From Symbiodinium microadriaticum (taxonomy: Eukaryota; Sar; Dinophyceae; Suessiales; Symbiodiniaceae), in assembly GCA_001939145.1 (NCBI GenBank), contig LSRX01000351.1:103050-167049 (forward strand): 64,000 nucleotides of DNA. Direction: 5' to 3'. How positions within the stretch are numbered: the first letter of the stretch is position 1; each line of letters begins with the position of its first letter. Of this stretch, positions 45,664-57,888 are shown in pieces. The position numbers and the translations under genes are program-made. Below the pieces are notes generated by a model that made no database searches, was not told the origin of the DNA, and saw only the letters and a list, made by a program, of their open reading frames with translations.

Positions 45664-47481
45664 TCATTTGCACCCCCGCTGAGCAGGATCTGCATATTTC
45701 GTGATGATGGAGCCGGGTTTGCCATGTGCAGTGGGTCCAGGTTGTGGGCGTTCCCTGAGGTACTGCTCGATGAAAGGGAGCCTTGCCATTCTGTCAAACC
45801 AACTGCGCAGCTTACATCCCAGCTTCGCTGCACATGCAGGGTCCACAAGTCTCAGGGCATCAATGACATTGAAAAGCATGAACTCTCCGTAGTGTGGCAC
45901 ATCTCCGGCAAAGAACTGTGCATCACCTAAACATGCCTCCCAACGCTGGAGGGAGACAAGGACGTCACTGTATGGCGGGAGGTTCGACAGATTGCCGTGA
46001 TACGTGTCTGGCTTCTCACCTCGAAGAATGGCATCGGTGACCTCTTCTGGATAGGATGCTAACATGCAACCAGGGAACATAAGAGGGTAGGTGTTCGACG
46101 CCACGGCCATTTCGTGGGCTTGATCGAGCTCTTTGCCCTGCAAGGCAGGAAACTTTCCCGGCGATGCTTCCTGACAAATCAGGCGGGCGATGTCCGCTGT
46201 CTCCGGAACCATCTCCCCAGTTGCGAGCTCCAGAACTGGCAAGCCTCTATTGCCGACGGGTCGAGTTGACACACCAGGCACGCCCTTGCCCTCAGGCATT
46301 AACTTCTTTGCCTCATTCCATTCCTCTGGGCTGTACAACTTATCAACATACGGAATCCCTGCAGCTCGCAGTAGCATCCGCAAAGCTTCTGCCCGACCAC
46401 GCACCGGAAAGTAGTGAATGGTCACTCCGGCATCGAGTCTTCCAAAGTGCTGTCCAAACTTACTCCTGCCACGTCCGCGGAAAGATTTGCCATCACCGCC
46501 CCACCGCGAGCCATGTGCGACGAACTCGTAGTTTGCAATGATATCCTTGTCTGGCAGGTTGCCGTTCTGAAACTCGGGCAGCCCCGCAACAGTCTTCAAC
46601 AATTTCTCTATGCGTGGATCCGACAGCAACTGAAAGTCACGGAAATGTAACAAACCTACGCTCAAGCGGTGAAGGAAGGGTGCACAATGCACGTCAGCTA
46701 GGGATACTCTGCTTCCAACACAGAAGTCGCTCTCCTTGCTCAGGACAGCAGAGAACTTTTGTAAACTGGAGTTGATCTTGTCAGCCCAGTCTTGGTCCTT
46801 ACTTCCATCCTGGTTGCGCAGCAGGCCAAACAAGCCAGGAATGACATCATTGAACTTCTTCATAACCAATCGGACCCGACTGGCTTGTACCGGGTCCGGC
46901 GGAACAAGCTTCGGGCTGGGGCTGTCGGAGACCAAATCAAAATACTCTGCCAAGATTTCGGACTCTGTGATAATGGCTCCCTCAGCTGTACAGAGACTCG
47001 GCACCTCCCCGCTGGGATTGATTTTATCAAGATATTCCTGTCGAATTGCCTTGATTTCTGCGACGGTCTTGCTCTTGAAAGGCTGGGACCCTCCCTGAAT
47101 CGCCTCGACTCCAAGCCGCTCAGCGAACTCTACTTGCCGACCATAGGGCACATACTGCGGTTCCACTTCCACCGGTCTCAGAGCGCGAGCAAACATGGCT
47201 CGATGGCAAAAAGGGCAGGAGTTGTTGGTGAAGTGCTTCGCCATGCCCCCGCCGGACACTCGGCTCTGCCGACTCACGACTTGTCTCAACTTGAAAACGG
47301 TGCTGCGGAAACTTCTCTGCATGAACTCACATGACCTGCTGGCTGTCTGCATAGACACAACACTTGCGTCCATGTAGGCATTCCTCGCCTTGACGTATCT
47401 CGCTTCAAACAGTTGCGAGCACTCCTCTGTCGGAGCTCCTGGTCCCCAGTGAGTCTTCAGCTTCTTTGCAATGGTATCCAT
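45664..47481 (-). CDS. Two-module glutathione S-transferase fusion
   Basis: From ATG at 47481 the frame runs 605 codons to TGA without interruption. Residues about 80-320 form an omega-like GST: NSCPFCHRAMFARALRP gives a CPFC active site, then SGEVPSLCTAEGAIITESEI (glutathione-binding Pro and Glu-Ser) and an all-helical part with DFCVGSRVSLADVHCAPFL. A Gly/Arg-rich linker (SFRGRGRSKFGQHFGRL) leads into a second GST from about residue 352. This one is sigma/pi-like, with TIHYFPVRGRAEALRMLL (catalytic-type Tyr), GLPVLELATGEMVPETADIA and a C-terminal helical domain. Such enzymes conjugate or reduce with glutathione. An internal Met (47244) just before the first domain is an alternative start, and the first 79 residues have no known domain. 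No intron is needed. Confidence 0.8.
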   Translation of the reverse strand: MDTIAKKLKTHWGPGAPTEECSQLFEARYVKARNAYMDASVVSMQTASRSCEFMQRSFRSTVFKLRQVVSRQSRVSGGGMAKHFTNNSCPFCHRAMFARALRPVEVEPQYVPYGRQVEFAERLGVEAIQGGSQPFKSKTVAEIKAIRQEYLDKINPSGEVPSLCTAEGAIITESEILAEYFDLVSDSPSPKLVPPDPVQASRVRLVMKKFNDVIPGLFGLLRNQDGSKDQDWADKINSSLQKFSAVLSKESDFCVGSRVSLADVHCAPFLHRLSVGLLHFRDFQLLSDPRIEKLLKTVAGLPEFQNGNLPDKDIIANYEFVAHGSRWGGDGKSFRGRGRSKFGQHFGRLDAGVTIHYFPVRGRAEALRMLLRAAGIPYVDKLYSPEEWNEAKKLMPEGKGVPGVSTRPVGNRGLPVLELATGEMVPETADIARLICQEASPGKFPALQGKELDQAHEMAVASNTYPLMFPGCMLASYPEEVTDAILRGEKPDTYHGNLSNLPPYSDVLVSLQRWEACLGDAQFFAGDVPHYGEFMLFNVIDALRLVDPACAAKLGCKLRSWFDRMARLPFIEQYLRERPQPGPTAHGKPGSIITKYADPAQRGCK

Positions 47482-47489
47482 CAAAGACC

Positions 47490-50400
47490 TTGCACAAGTC
47501 AAAGGCCCTCTCCCACAATGTCAAGATCCAAGGGTCAGTCCCAAATTATTACATGCCAAGCTGCTGAATTCTTGGAGCAGCTGTCTTGTATGCCTTGACC
47601 CATGCCTGAGGAAGTCAGCCCACGGACCAAGAACGATGTGTTTGCATTCTGCGGCTCCTCGTTGGAAAGAGGCTCCGTGTTTATCTGGAACGGAAAGACT
47701 TGTCCGCCTCAGTGCGAGCGGTTCGGGAAGCAAATCTGCAGTCAACAGCCTGGGAAACGACTGTAAGCCTGAGCCGTGCAAGCTTGTCCAAAGCCCGAGG
47801 CCGTTCGCATCCTCTGCTTCCATGCCATCAGGCTCCGGATCCCACCTCTACTCGATTTCACTGTGAATCAGTCAAAGCAGCACACCAAAGTGCCGAGTTG
47901 CAGCGGATATTGAGGAATGGTCCACAGATCCTTTCCAGGGTCGGGGGCCGAAAGGAGCGACAGCGTCCGGCCAGCGCCTGCTCCTCTGCTCTTTTGCCCT
48001 GTAGCAGGACGAAGTTCTTCTTCCGATACTCCTCCTGTCGCGCACACCGCACATCGCCAGACGAAATCGCCAGCAGAGCACAGCCCCAGCCGCCCTCAAA
48101 CTCCTGCCAGGGCGACCCCTGCCTGTGGCATCTCGGCAGCATCAGCAGCCGCTCCGGGTGGCTGGAAAGGGAAGGCAAAAAAAGAGATTGCTTCGCGACA
48201 GTTCGCACACAGCTGCGGATTTGCTACGGCCTGAAAATCCTTGTCGAAGCAAGCGAGAGTCCTCGGGACTTGCGCAGAGTCTAAGATCGCAGGCCCGAAA
48301 TTGCGAGTCGCCGAGGCACGGCCGCCCCTCCAAGTCTTTCGTGCCGTAAGCGCAGTTCGCACATTCCGAGCATTGCTCCTGCGCTGCAGCGGGTTTCACA
48401 CCAAGGCTCCTGTGGAAACGACCGCCCGGTCCCAGTTGCTGCTTAGCGCTAAGCAGTCATCGCCTCAAACACTTGGGGCCATCCCATACTGCAAAGCAGT
48501 ACATTCTGCTGAGGCATAGACAGTGCGGAAGTGGCTGGACCTGAAAGTTACCCATGACCACCTCCACTCCTCCTGCGTGCCATTCATCTTGAGAGGTTTT
48601 CCAATTGCTCGAACAGTTTTACGAATTCTTGCCCGTGTTGAGCGGGGCGGTCCGGCATCACTCGAGTCGCCCTCGGTGAACTCCGGAAGAATGTCTCGGC
48701 TGCGGTACCTTGCAGTTGCATCACCACCAGTTTCTACTGAAAGCAGTAAAGATCCAGAGCCTCTTGAACCAATGCTTTGCTGCCGAAGAGCCCATAGCCG
48801 ATTGACCCATCACTTGTGACCGGCTTCACGCACATGCACCTCGGAAAGACATTTGGTATGGCTGGGTCCGGCCCGGCCAAGCAGGTGAGGCGCTTGTCGC
48901 CAGAAGTACCGCAAGGAGTCTTTGGCCCAGCCTGGGAAGCCAAGCGAACAGGAAAGGAGAAACTCCAGGTTTAGAACAAGGCCCTGACGAGCATTGCATT
49001 CTGGGACCAGCACATTCCTGCAAAGGTGACAGCACCAGCTTCAAGCGGCGAGAGAACATCCTTGTTCTCTCCGTGAAGGAATCTGCTGCTTGCCCATCCC
49101 AGAGCTGGTCCTGCTTCGGCTTCTTCACCTCATGCAGAAATGTAGAGACGAAGAGCCCCGCAGCCATCACAAGCTCGATTTTCATACAAGTGGCCTGGCT
49201 TTGGTGGGTGGCACTTCCCAGTGGAAGTCATATTGCCTGTCGTAGGCAAGCATTCTGAGCACAAAGCCCAGTGCAGCCGGCTACAGACCAGTTCCCGGCC
49301 TCTGGCTGGACAACCCCACTCCCACACGTCCCTTTGCTCAAATCTGGCAGGTAGCTTCGGCGTAGTGACGCGCTTGTACTCACCTTCGTCAACAGGCGTT
49401 CTTCTTAGCAGGCAAGAAAAATGCCAAACTTGGGCAACGGCCATTGTGTTCCATGCCGAACTCGCTGATTTTCGACCTTGTTTGACGATTGTGCTGTGGG
49501 ATGCACACCGCAATCGCCCTGATCCGAGTTCTCTGGCATACATCGAAAGCCAGGAGCACATCCCACATTCTGAGAAACTTTCTCCACCTTCCTGATGCTA
49601 AGGGAAGGCATCCAAGGCAAAGCAGCTGGCACCATGAACAAACGTCACAGCTGGCTTTCGCGTGATATGCCAGGTGGCTTTAGCCCCTCCTTCGGGGGTG
49701 GTGCTCCGCCACTTGCCTCAGCCACAGCGCAAAGCCCGAGATGAATCACGATCTGCAAAACACATCACTTCCGTAGCTCGGTCTCTCGACCTCCTGAAAA
49801 CTGGATCTCTGCGGATGCCGTCGGATGCTCCAGGCACCTGCAACACAACACGATTCCAATCAAACTTGCAGTAGATGATTAGAGGTGTATTGCCGCCGCT
49901 CCTCCTTCCAGGTGAGCTTGAGCTCCCTCTGGACCGACATCCCGCAGCAGCTGGCCAAGGCCCAGTCCAGGCATCACATCCCGCCAGCCCTCCCCGCGAT
50001 CTTACTCGACACAAACGTGGAAAAAAGGACACCGCGGCTTTTTGTATTGGACCCTGTTCCCAAGTACCGAGAGACTCATGAACCTTGGCATGCTTGCCCA
50101 GGTTGCAGTAGTTTGGCCGTACACCCGGCTTGATCCTACACGATCCTAGACTCGTGAAAACTTGCTGCAAGAGGGAACGATGCTTCTCAGCTCGATGCTT
50201 CTAGGACGGCTGCACTGACATGTCCTTTGTGCAGCACCTTCCTTGGCCCGTTCGAATCCAAGTCGCGACAGTCTTGCAGTGGAAGATCCGAACCAGGCGA
50301 ACCATTCCCACAAAACTACGGTAACTACCGGCTGCGGTGTGCAGGAGAGGCATAATCTGGCATAACTTGCTTTCAACTCCGGCGTGCCCGACTCCCATCT

Positions 50401-51330
50401 GCCTTGAGGGAATGGCCACAACGAAACGATTTACAATGTATTAAAAAATGAACGCTGCTAGCCAAATGCCGTCTCGCAAGCGACCTAACGTTTCCAGCAA
50501 ATTGTCTTTCCCGACATGAAAAGAGAGACACGACAGTGCAAAAGCTGAGTCTTGCCGAAGAAGGAGGCGTAGGCCTTATGATGATGCTTAACCTTCGTGT
50601 GTGGTCACGGCACAACGGATTGCATGACAGTGGCTAGCCACAGTGGCCAGTCGTTGCACCCTTTGGGAGAACGCAGGCCCAGACATGCTCTGGTCAAAAA
50701 GGTGATCACTTGCCCGAGGGTCGTTCATCTTCCGACCCGCTGAAGCCGAATTGATGCCTTGCTTCGCAGGCTACTCATCAGAGACCTTAGCACAGTGCAC
50801 AAAGTCCAAAACACACGGCAGAAGGCACTTACCCATCAAAACTGCGAAAGGCACCTCAGTTGTTGATGGCAGCCTGCTCGACAGTAGGTGGTCACGATGG
50901 CTGACCAGCCTCCAGCCTGCTCAGGTGTCGTTGATGTGAACAAGGGCTACTTGAACAAAGCTTTTGGTAGGTATGTAACAGGCAACAACAGGCCTCCGTT
51001 TCGAGCCTGTTCCTCTCAGCGCCGGCAAGAAGCATCATGGCCTGGTTGAGACATCCAGAGTCTGATCGTAGTTCTTGTCTGATACCCCAAGAAACCACAG
51101 CAGCGCAGCATTCTGCTTGATTAAGGGTAGGTTTGTGCCGTGCGGGGTAGCTTCAGTGTGCCACTCTGGGGGTAACCCGGGGAGTCTAAGGGCCAGCCGA
51201 AGTCTGGCGACACTCGTGATGCATCGAGCAAGCCTGTCATGACCAGGCCATGCTTTGCTGATGGTCCTCAGTGTTGCTAGGACCTGTCTTTTCGATTTGG
51301 AGGCTACCTTGGAACATGAGCAAAAGAAGA
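47490..51330. other. Mostly intergenic, weak exon-like pieces
   Basis: Minus 48160-47880 (GSPWQEFEGGWGCALLAISS, then KKNFVLLQGKRAEEQAL) is mildly protein-like and could be an upstream exon near the GST gene. Minus 48943-48734 (KPVTSDGSIGYGLFGSKALV) and an ATG at 49185 (MKIELVMAAGLFVSTFLHEV, signal-like) are further candidates. Plus 49910-50125 reads SLWTDIPQQLAKAQSRHHIP, then RLFVLDPVPKYRETHEPW and CPGCSSLAV after a plausible acceptor. None has a recognised family. Confidence 0.25.
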
Positions 51331-51331
51331 T

Positions 51332-52346
51332 CTAATCCAGTGAACACCGAGGTGGAGATGGTACACACTCCCCAACACAGATCCTGTCTTGTGCGCTCCG
51401 ATCGATGACCACCGGTTGACACATTGCACCTGGGTGCCAGGCCGTGCGCCAGTAACCGGCGCGGCATGCGCCGAGAGCTGCATCGAAGGACTGGCCGTCT
51501 AGCTCCACCATCGCCTGGCGGCTCGAGCGGCGAAACGAAGAGCTCCTGATCTGGCCATGCATTATGAAACAGACGATCAGTCTCTGCTGGCTCACAGCCT
51601 CCGCGGCTTCATGCAGCAGCCTGCAAAAAAGCTACAGATGCCCAGAAAGCCCCAGGTGCCAACAGGCACCTGGACAGAAGTGCAGAGGGATCATTGTTCA
51701 CACGTTCCGGGCCTCATTGCAGCATGCCACCAACCCCCAGCGTCCTTGAAAAGAGACAAGTCTCTTCTCACGGAATGATGACTGCAGGTAGGAAAGAGTC
51801 TGACAGAAGGAAGACGAGTACTACTGAGGGGTGGGTGCTTACTGAGATGATGGACTCTTCTGTTTGGACTTCTTCATACTTCTTCCAACAGGCTGCCAGG
51901 TCGCGCAAGCACGGAGGCCAAGGCTGACTGCCACTGCCTAGGATGCTGTCGTGGGGGATCCCCGAGTTTCAGAGGCCTGAGAGCATGGCAAGCAAGGTGA
52001 TGACACAACTGGAAAACAACCCAGGACAACCACATCCAACAGGCAGCGACAAGGCAAAGCAAGGCGACGCGTCCGACCCAGGGTCGAGAACGTTATTGCA
52101 CTCGAAAACAAAAACTTGCGTGTGCACAGTTTGCATCTCAGATAGAAGCTCGAGTCGGTGGTAAAGAGCTACCGCCTTCCAGAACAAAACCCTAAAGAAC
52201 ATGTCTTTCAGAGCGAAACGCCACCCAGCCGAGGCAGTTGCATTGGGCTGCAGGTCGGCCACGCAGGCACCAAATACCGACAACACCTGCCCCATGCTGC
52301 TGAGAGAATTAAGGTTCTCCAGGAATTGCAAGAGCACTGCCGTCAA
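51332..52346 (-). CDS. Two exon-like stretches of an unidentified protein
   Basis: The minus frame 52346-51969 reads VLLQFLENLNSLSSMGQVLS, then RFALKDMFFRVLFWKAVALY and HRLELLSEMQTVHTQVF, a helical and hydrophobic pattern likely to be coding. The minus frame 51595-51332 reads RRSSRQAMVELDGQSFDAAL and GACRAGYWRTAWHPGAM. Neither has its own good start, so they would be internal exons, possibly of the same gene. No family is recognised. Confidence 0.3.
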
Positions 52347-52349
52347 GCA

Positions 52350-54340
52350 TCATCGTCGCTTCGCCAGCATGCTGCTTGACAGGGCAAAAGGGGAGAATGA
52401 CAGCCGGGCATGGCCTTCCGGGGCTGCTCACAACGATCGCATGCCGTCATAACCTGATCCGTCAGAGAGAAAGCACAGAGATGGCGTTGACAGGCCCCAA
52501 GTACCACTAGTGTCCAAGAAGATGTCTACCGAAAACAGGAGAACTCGGGAGCGGCGCTGCGCAGTAGGTGGTGACAGTTGGACGGATGTTCTGCGAAAAG
52601 AAGCGCTGGAGAAGCCTGAAAGGCTGGTCAAGCTCGCCTTTCAGCAACGCAACCACCGTGACCTTGCATTGACTTCACCAAGCTGCGCAATTGCGGCGGC
52701 CCACTCGGAACGGCAGGCCTGGGCTGACCGATTTGATTTCTAGGTAGAAATGGTCCTGTCATCAGCCTCACCCAGCTGGCAAAGCAGCCAAGCCCGGTAC
52801 AGAGATCGCAGAATTCAACATCACGTCGTCCGGCTCAATTTCGGATGCGGCCGCCTGCAGAACATATACCAGTAAAACATGTACGAAGGATCCTTGTTCG
52901 ACTGACTACACAGCTCACGAGTCTTCTCATCCAATGGTCTTTCTCAGCCCCAACTTTGGGCATTGGACGTCATGGCATGCTCGACATCCTTCGGAGCGAT
53001 CTACGATCCAAGAAGGATCGAGATGATAAGACATGCTGAACTGCCTCCTCAAGCAGCCAGAATGCCTCAAGCCAGCAACCTCCTGCAGCTTCTGGGCTGA
53101 ATTCGCCGGACTCATCCACTTCTTCCACAAGTCCTCGCCCGCACGCGGAAATGGCTGCTCCTGCTCACCGTTCTTGTCACACATGGAAACCTGCTGGCCT
53201 ATTCCAGGAGGTTAAGGATTAAGGATCCCACCGTAGGTGAAAGCGTTCGACAGCTTCGCCGTCTGCAGCTCGAAGAACAAAGACAGTGCCCTACAACGCA
53301 GCTTTATCAGTAGAGTTGTAGAGATGGAAACATGCGTACTCATCCGCAATAGTCATGCTTGCACCATGCTGCGCTGCCTTTCCCACTCGTCAGAAGCACC
53401 GCAAGCAGCCAACGTGCTGCTAGCCATCTTCAAGTCTGCCGGGAAGCGCCTCACATGCCCGGCATTCCTACTTCCGCGGTTTCTTCGGCGATCCGAAACC
53501 GAGACCGATGTGACGTCGACCGCCCGACCTAGTCAGCATCGACGCAAGCAGTAAAGTGTTGCGCCAAGCACTCGCCCTGCTGCAGGCACTGGTCACCTGT
53601 CAGAGCTGAGCAAATCGCAGAGCCGTGATTCTTCAAATTCTCGAGAGCAAGGCAGCATTGAAGTTCATTGTGCTTGTCTCCAGGGCAGCCTCCTGGTCAC
53701 AACTGCTTGTACGCGACAACATTGGTAACAAGTAGCTGCTCGGCCACCACATAGATGGCCTTTACGGAGAAGAGGAGGTGCACCGCGACTCGCCATTCCT
53801 TGGAGTCAAGTACCAACATGAGCCCATCAATTCCAGAGAGACGCCTGAGCTTTGTTGCGATGCAGGCCTGAAGTTCTGGCTTCGGCGACTTCTTTCAGCA
53901 AAGCTTCACAGGCATAGAGGAGGCTGGCGCATGTAACTGGCGTCAATTGAACCTTCAGCGCTGTAGGCAGCTGCATCCCCATCCTGCAGCTGCCAGGAGG
54001 GAACGATGGCAAGGCAGTGCAGAGCATTGACGCACGTGGCGGCTCCTCCAGCGACTGCACGTCAGCAGCTCGTTCAAGGAGAAAGCATCCGCCTCGATGT
54101 CAGAGCTCTGGAGTCGAGCTGCCACGTCGTGCCTCAAAACCGACAGGCTACCCGGGAGAATTGTGGAGAATCGTGGAGAGTCGCAATATGCAAACGCAAT
54201 ATGCAATAAGAGGCCTTAATTGTTTGCTGCACCCAAGATCTCTTCTGGACGAGTGGCGCTTTCTGCCAAAGCATAGCCTCGGTGCACTGCACTAAAATCT
54301 TCAAACGATTGGGCACAATAACGGATTGTATGACGTGGTT
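52350..54340. other. Intergenic, one weak exon-like stretch
   Basis: At about 53130-52940 the minus strand can be read as VDESGEFSPEAAGGCWLEAF followed by WLLEEAVQHVLSS. A competing frame there starts with an ATG (MCDKNGEQEQPFPRAG). The reading is ambiguous. Nothing else is recognised. Confidence 0.25.
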
Positions 54341-54345
54341 ACACG

Positions 54346-54790
54346 TGTGCAACTGTCTATTTGTCTACCTATCTACCTATGCAACGGTCTATTTGTCTAC
54401 GTATCTACTTATCTACCTATCTATCGATCTACCTATCTGTCCCTCCACACATGCACACATACATACATCTGTATGTGTGTATATATATATATACATATAC
54501 ATATACATATACATATATATATATATATAGATATATATATATATATGAATGTATATATATATATGCATAGACATATAGATATAGACATAGATCTAGATAC
54601 AGCGACAGATACACATTTTGATACAGATATAGGCATAGGCATGGACATAGACAAAGACATATAGATATAGATGAAGACATAGACATATAGATATAGATAT
54701 AAGTTTATATCGGTATGAATCTAGAAATAGATATACAGGAATAGACATGGATGTAGAGATAAAGATATGAATAAAGATATAGAAATTACA
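54346..54790. repeat. TATC / ATAGAT / TATA satellite
   Basis: CTATCTAC units pass into TATATA and then GATATAGACATA units. Tyr- and Ile-rich frames through it are artefacts. Confidence 0.95.
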
Positions 54791-54799
54791 AACATGGGT

Positions 54800-55830
54800 A
54801 AAACATGGTGACGGCGCCTGTACGGGGCCGCGCGTTTGGAGACATTTTCTGGTTAGTGCCAGACGGCGGCGTGGCCAAAAAAATGCGATCGAAACGCGCG
54901 TTCTGTATGGGTCACGCCCACGCGCTTTCGCAGGTGCCGAAAGCACTAGAAGCTCACGCAAACTTTTCGTGAAAATGCATTTTCGCGAGACGTTTGTTCG
55001 AATAATGAGTGTTGATTTGTCGATGAGTCTTGAAAATTGAAAGTTTCAAGAGCTTAATTGCTTGAAATCGTGCTCTCGCCACAGCGCGGATGTGTTTTGC
55101 GCTGTAAGCCGTTTGTGTTTTCGGAGGCTTTTGGCAAGGGATAGCTAGAAAAGCAAAAGCTGCAAACTCGTGCTCTGGCCACAGCCGGGGGGCGTTTGAC
55201 ACCTTTTTCTGGAGGCAGAGTCATGTTGCATGTTTGCGTTGCTTAGAGCCCGGTACTGTTCTACAGAAGGTAGGGCCTAGAAGCTTCGAGGAACATCCTT
55301 CATACTATCATGACACAATTCTAGTACCGTTGGGCTTAAACCATTTCTGAAGAGTCTTATCCGATGGTGTCTTTGAATAGATGGTAAGGCCTTAAAGCTT
55401 CTAGAACAATCCTTGCTACTTGAGCTAGTTCAAAAGTTGCTGACTGCCTCTGGGCCCTAAATAATGGAAGAAGCCAGAGTATTGTATCACTGCATGGTAT
55501 TAATGGCCTGGGGTCTAAGCCATGTCTGAACAACTTTACCTGATGGCCAGCAAGAAGTTTCCAGGATGTGCGATCTGCATAATGCACATCTTCACCCCGC
55601 CACCCCGGTCCGAAATGTCCCGTACGGGCCGTTTCCTAAAAACATGCCTGTATGCAGGATCTAGTTTCCGGAAGAAAGTACAGTGTAGTTATATCACATG
55701 CGACAAGGACAGAAGGTCGCATATGAAGTGGGATCGTGTTTGGCTGCAGTACATTCATATACAACATAGATGACTGCTTCTTTCATACAAATATACATTT
55801 GTACATATGTACACATACAAATACATATAT
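54800..55830. other. Intergenic with diverged tandem repeats
   Basis: Between about 55265 and 55550 related blocks recur. GTAGGGCCTAGAAGCTTC recurs as GTAAGGCCTTAAAGCTTC. TTGGGCTTAAACCATTTCTG recurs as GGGGTCTAAGCCATGTCTG. No gene is seen. Confidence 0.4.
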
Positions 55831-55832
55831 AT

Positions 55833-56023
55833 TTAACAGCACTGTACTCTACTAGAGGACGACAGTTGAAGCACGCACTTTTCAAAGGTGGGGAAATCCG
55901 CACTGCAATCCGCTTTCTGCCGAAGGCCTGTACGACAGCTGACTGCTGCTACCTGTACGGCCTGCAAAAGGCTCCTGCAGCAAGCTGTTCAAGCACTGGA
56001 GTCTGCAGCAAGGCTGCCTCCCC
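55833..56023. repeat. 191-bp direct repeat, copy after YR
   Basis: It begins 16 bases beyond the recombinase stop (minus strand). It differs from the copy at 57945-58135 at one position that I could find (CTGCTACC against CTGCAACC). Confidence 0.9.
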
Positions 56024-56038
56024 GATACTGAAGAAAAT

Positions 56039-57823
56039 TTAGGTACAGGCCCACTGCCCGTCTATAAGGCCGTCTGCAACCGACTGGCAAGTCAAGCAGG
56101 CTTGGGCTGTAGAAAAATCGACTATGGGAGTGACCTTAAGGCCAGAGAACACTGTTCTGCCGCAAAGAAGTCTGTCAGCTCTGACGCGGCTGATGTGGAC
56201 AACGCCACTTTTGACATTGGTGAGGAACTGATATTCCGAGCTTTCAGCGACTAAAGCAAGACTGTGGCTAACACTCTGCAAAAGCTGAACGTCGTCGCCT
56301 GACGATCCTTCGGACGCCGGTTCGGACTCACTGGAGCTGGCTGAAGACGGCTCAGGCAGAGGCGGCTGCTTGCGGCTGCTGCCAGTGACCAGCCCCGCAG
56401 TCTCCGGCTGAGACGAGGCTGCTGCACTCTGCGAACTCCACCTCCCTGAGCGCGTCGAGTCTGGCTTGAAACTGCCTGAGCGAACGTCCTGCAGTACCTG
56501 CTGTAGACACCTGAGCGGTCCTGCCAAGGAGTCTCGTCCGTAGCTCAGAGTACTCGAACTACGACCTCGACTGTGGTAGCCTAGAAGAGTCTGGTCGGGA
56601 TCAGGGATCCCTGCCTTCATAGTCCAGCTAAGACACGTGGCTTTCAGACCCTGACTGGACATTTTCAAGAGGGCCTCGGTACTGCTTCCAGGCTGACGGG
56701 AGAGCAAACATCTCATCCACTTTGTTGTGGTGGCTGCATCCATGTTTGTCTTGAGGAGACTGCCATCGGCTGCTAAGTCTGGCAAAAGAGGGTCATCCTC
56801 GAGGCTGCCATGACACTTCAGACCAAGGCTCTTCCTTAATTCCAACCAGCGGTTGGCCCAGGGCTCTTGGCAAATGCCCTCGGCCGGAGCGACTAGAGGC
56901 AGGAACATGTTCCTGCGTCTGCTCTGTTTGGACTGTTTGGGGTTCAAAACCTCACACTCGATGAAGACTGCTTGGCCTGAATCGTCTGTATCCACGAAAA
57001 GGCTCTGGCTGCGACGTAGGTCACTATGTCGGGCTCTGGCGTAGATCATGAAGAGCAAAGTGGCTGCCACGTAACATTCGTACTGCGGCTCGTCTGAGTC
57101 TGCCAGAGTCTGGAGCCACCGCACCTGGTCTGTACTGAGTGCCGGTGCCTGTTTGGGCGGACGTTGCTGGCGCATAGCCTGATGCGCCAGCCCTTGCACT
57201 CTCTGACTCAGGAGACTGGAGGCTGTCACGTGAAGACCTAGTCAGCCGTCTGCAAAGTTCAAGGCCTGACTAAGCTGGTCTGGCACACTACTGCCTGTTG
57301 TTTGACTGGTCACGTTCTGGCAGTACAGGAAAACTAAGGCTTCACTCAGTGGCTCATGCGGAAAGGACCGCAGAAGCCAGGCTGCAAAGCGCTGAAGACT
57401 GCTGACGCGGTTGAGAAGAGTGTTCGTACTCTTCTTGGCAAACCGCATGTCTAAGTTCCCGAGCTCGGTGCGACTGGACTCGTGCACGACTTCACTGACT
57501 GTTTCTGGTCTGAAGAGGTGCGGCACTGCGCGGAAGAGCTGGCTCCATTTTGACAAAGCCGCCTGCCGTTCAGCTTGACTGTCCTGCGGCTTCCACTGTC
57601 CCAAGGCGCGGAGCTTGGGCGTCGGCAGAGAGGCTGGCTGCGACTTGGCTTCGACTGTCTGGGACACTGGCTGAGGCAAGGGCACTGGGTCCGGCTGAGA
57701 AAGCAGCGTTTCCTGCAGATTGTCCAGGAAGCACCTGTCCTGCACCACGAACTGAAAGACTGGGTCCTCCCAAGGAAGACTAAGGTTGGCTCTGGTGCGC
57801 TTGACTTGGCCAAATCCTAATCC
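56039..57823 (-). pseudogene. Tyrosine recombinase of the DIRS-like element
   Basis: The frame is open from 57823 (after an upstream TGA) to TAA at 56039, with one in-frame TGA at 57242. The N-terminal part (GFGQVKRTRANLSLPWEDPV) matches the start of dinoflagellate DIRS recombinases. In the catalytic half ATLLFMIYARARHSDLRRS holds the first Arg box, SSQGLKATCLSWTMKAG the second box (with Lys in place of the usual His-x-x-Arg pattern), and LLGYHSRGRSSSTLSYGRD the nucleophilic Tyr. A Ser-rich linker and a C-terminal Cys part (ACLTCQSVADGLID) follow. The enzyme would insert circular element DNA by strand exchange. The single TGA makes this copy probably inactive. Confidence 0.8.
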
Positions 57824-57888
57824 TCAGTCCCAACATGGGTCAAGTGCCCTTCTCATGGGCGTGGAGGGCGGGTATCAAAATTCTGGCA

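Noticed and set aside
54282-54686. Tyr/Ile-rich frames resembling membrane proteins
   Set aside because: They translate the TATA/ATAGAT satellite and appear in every frame.
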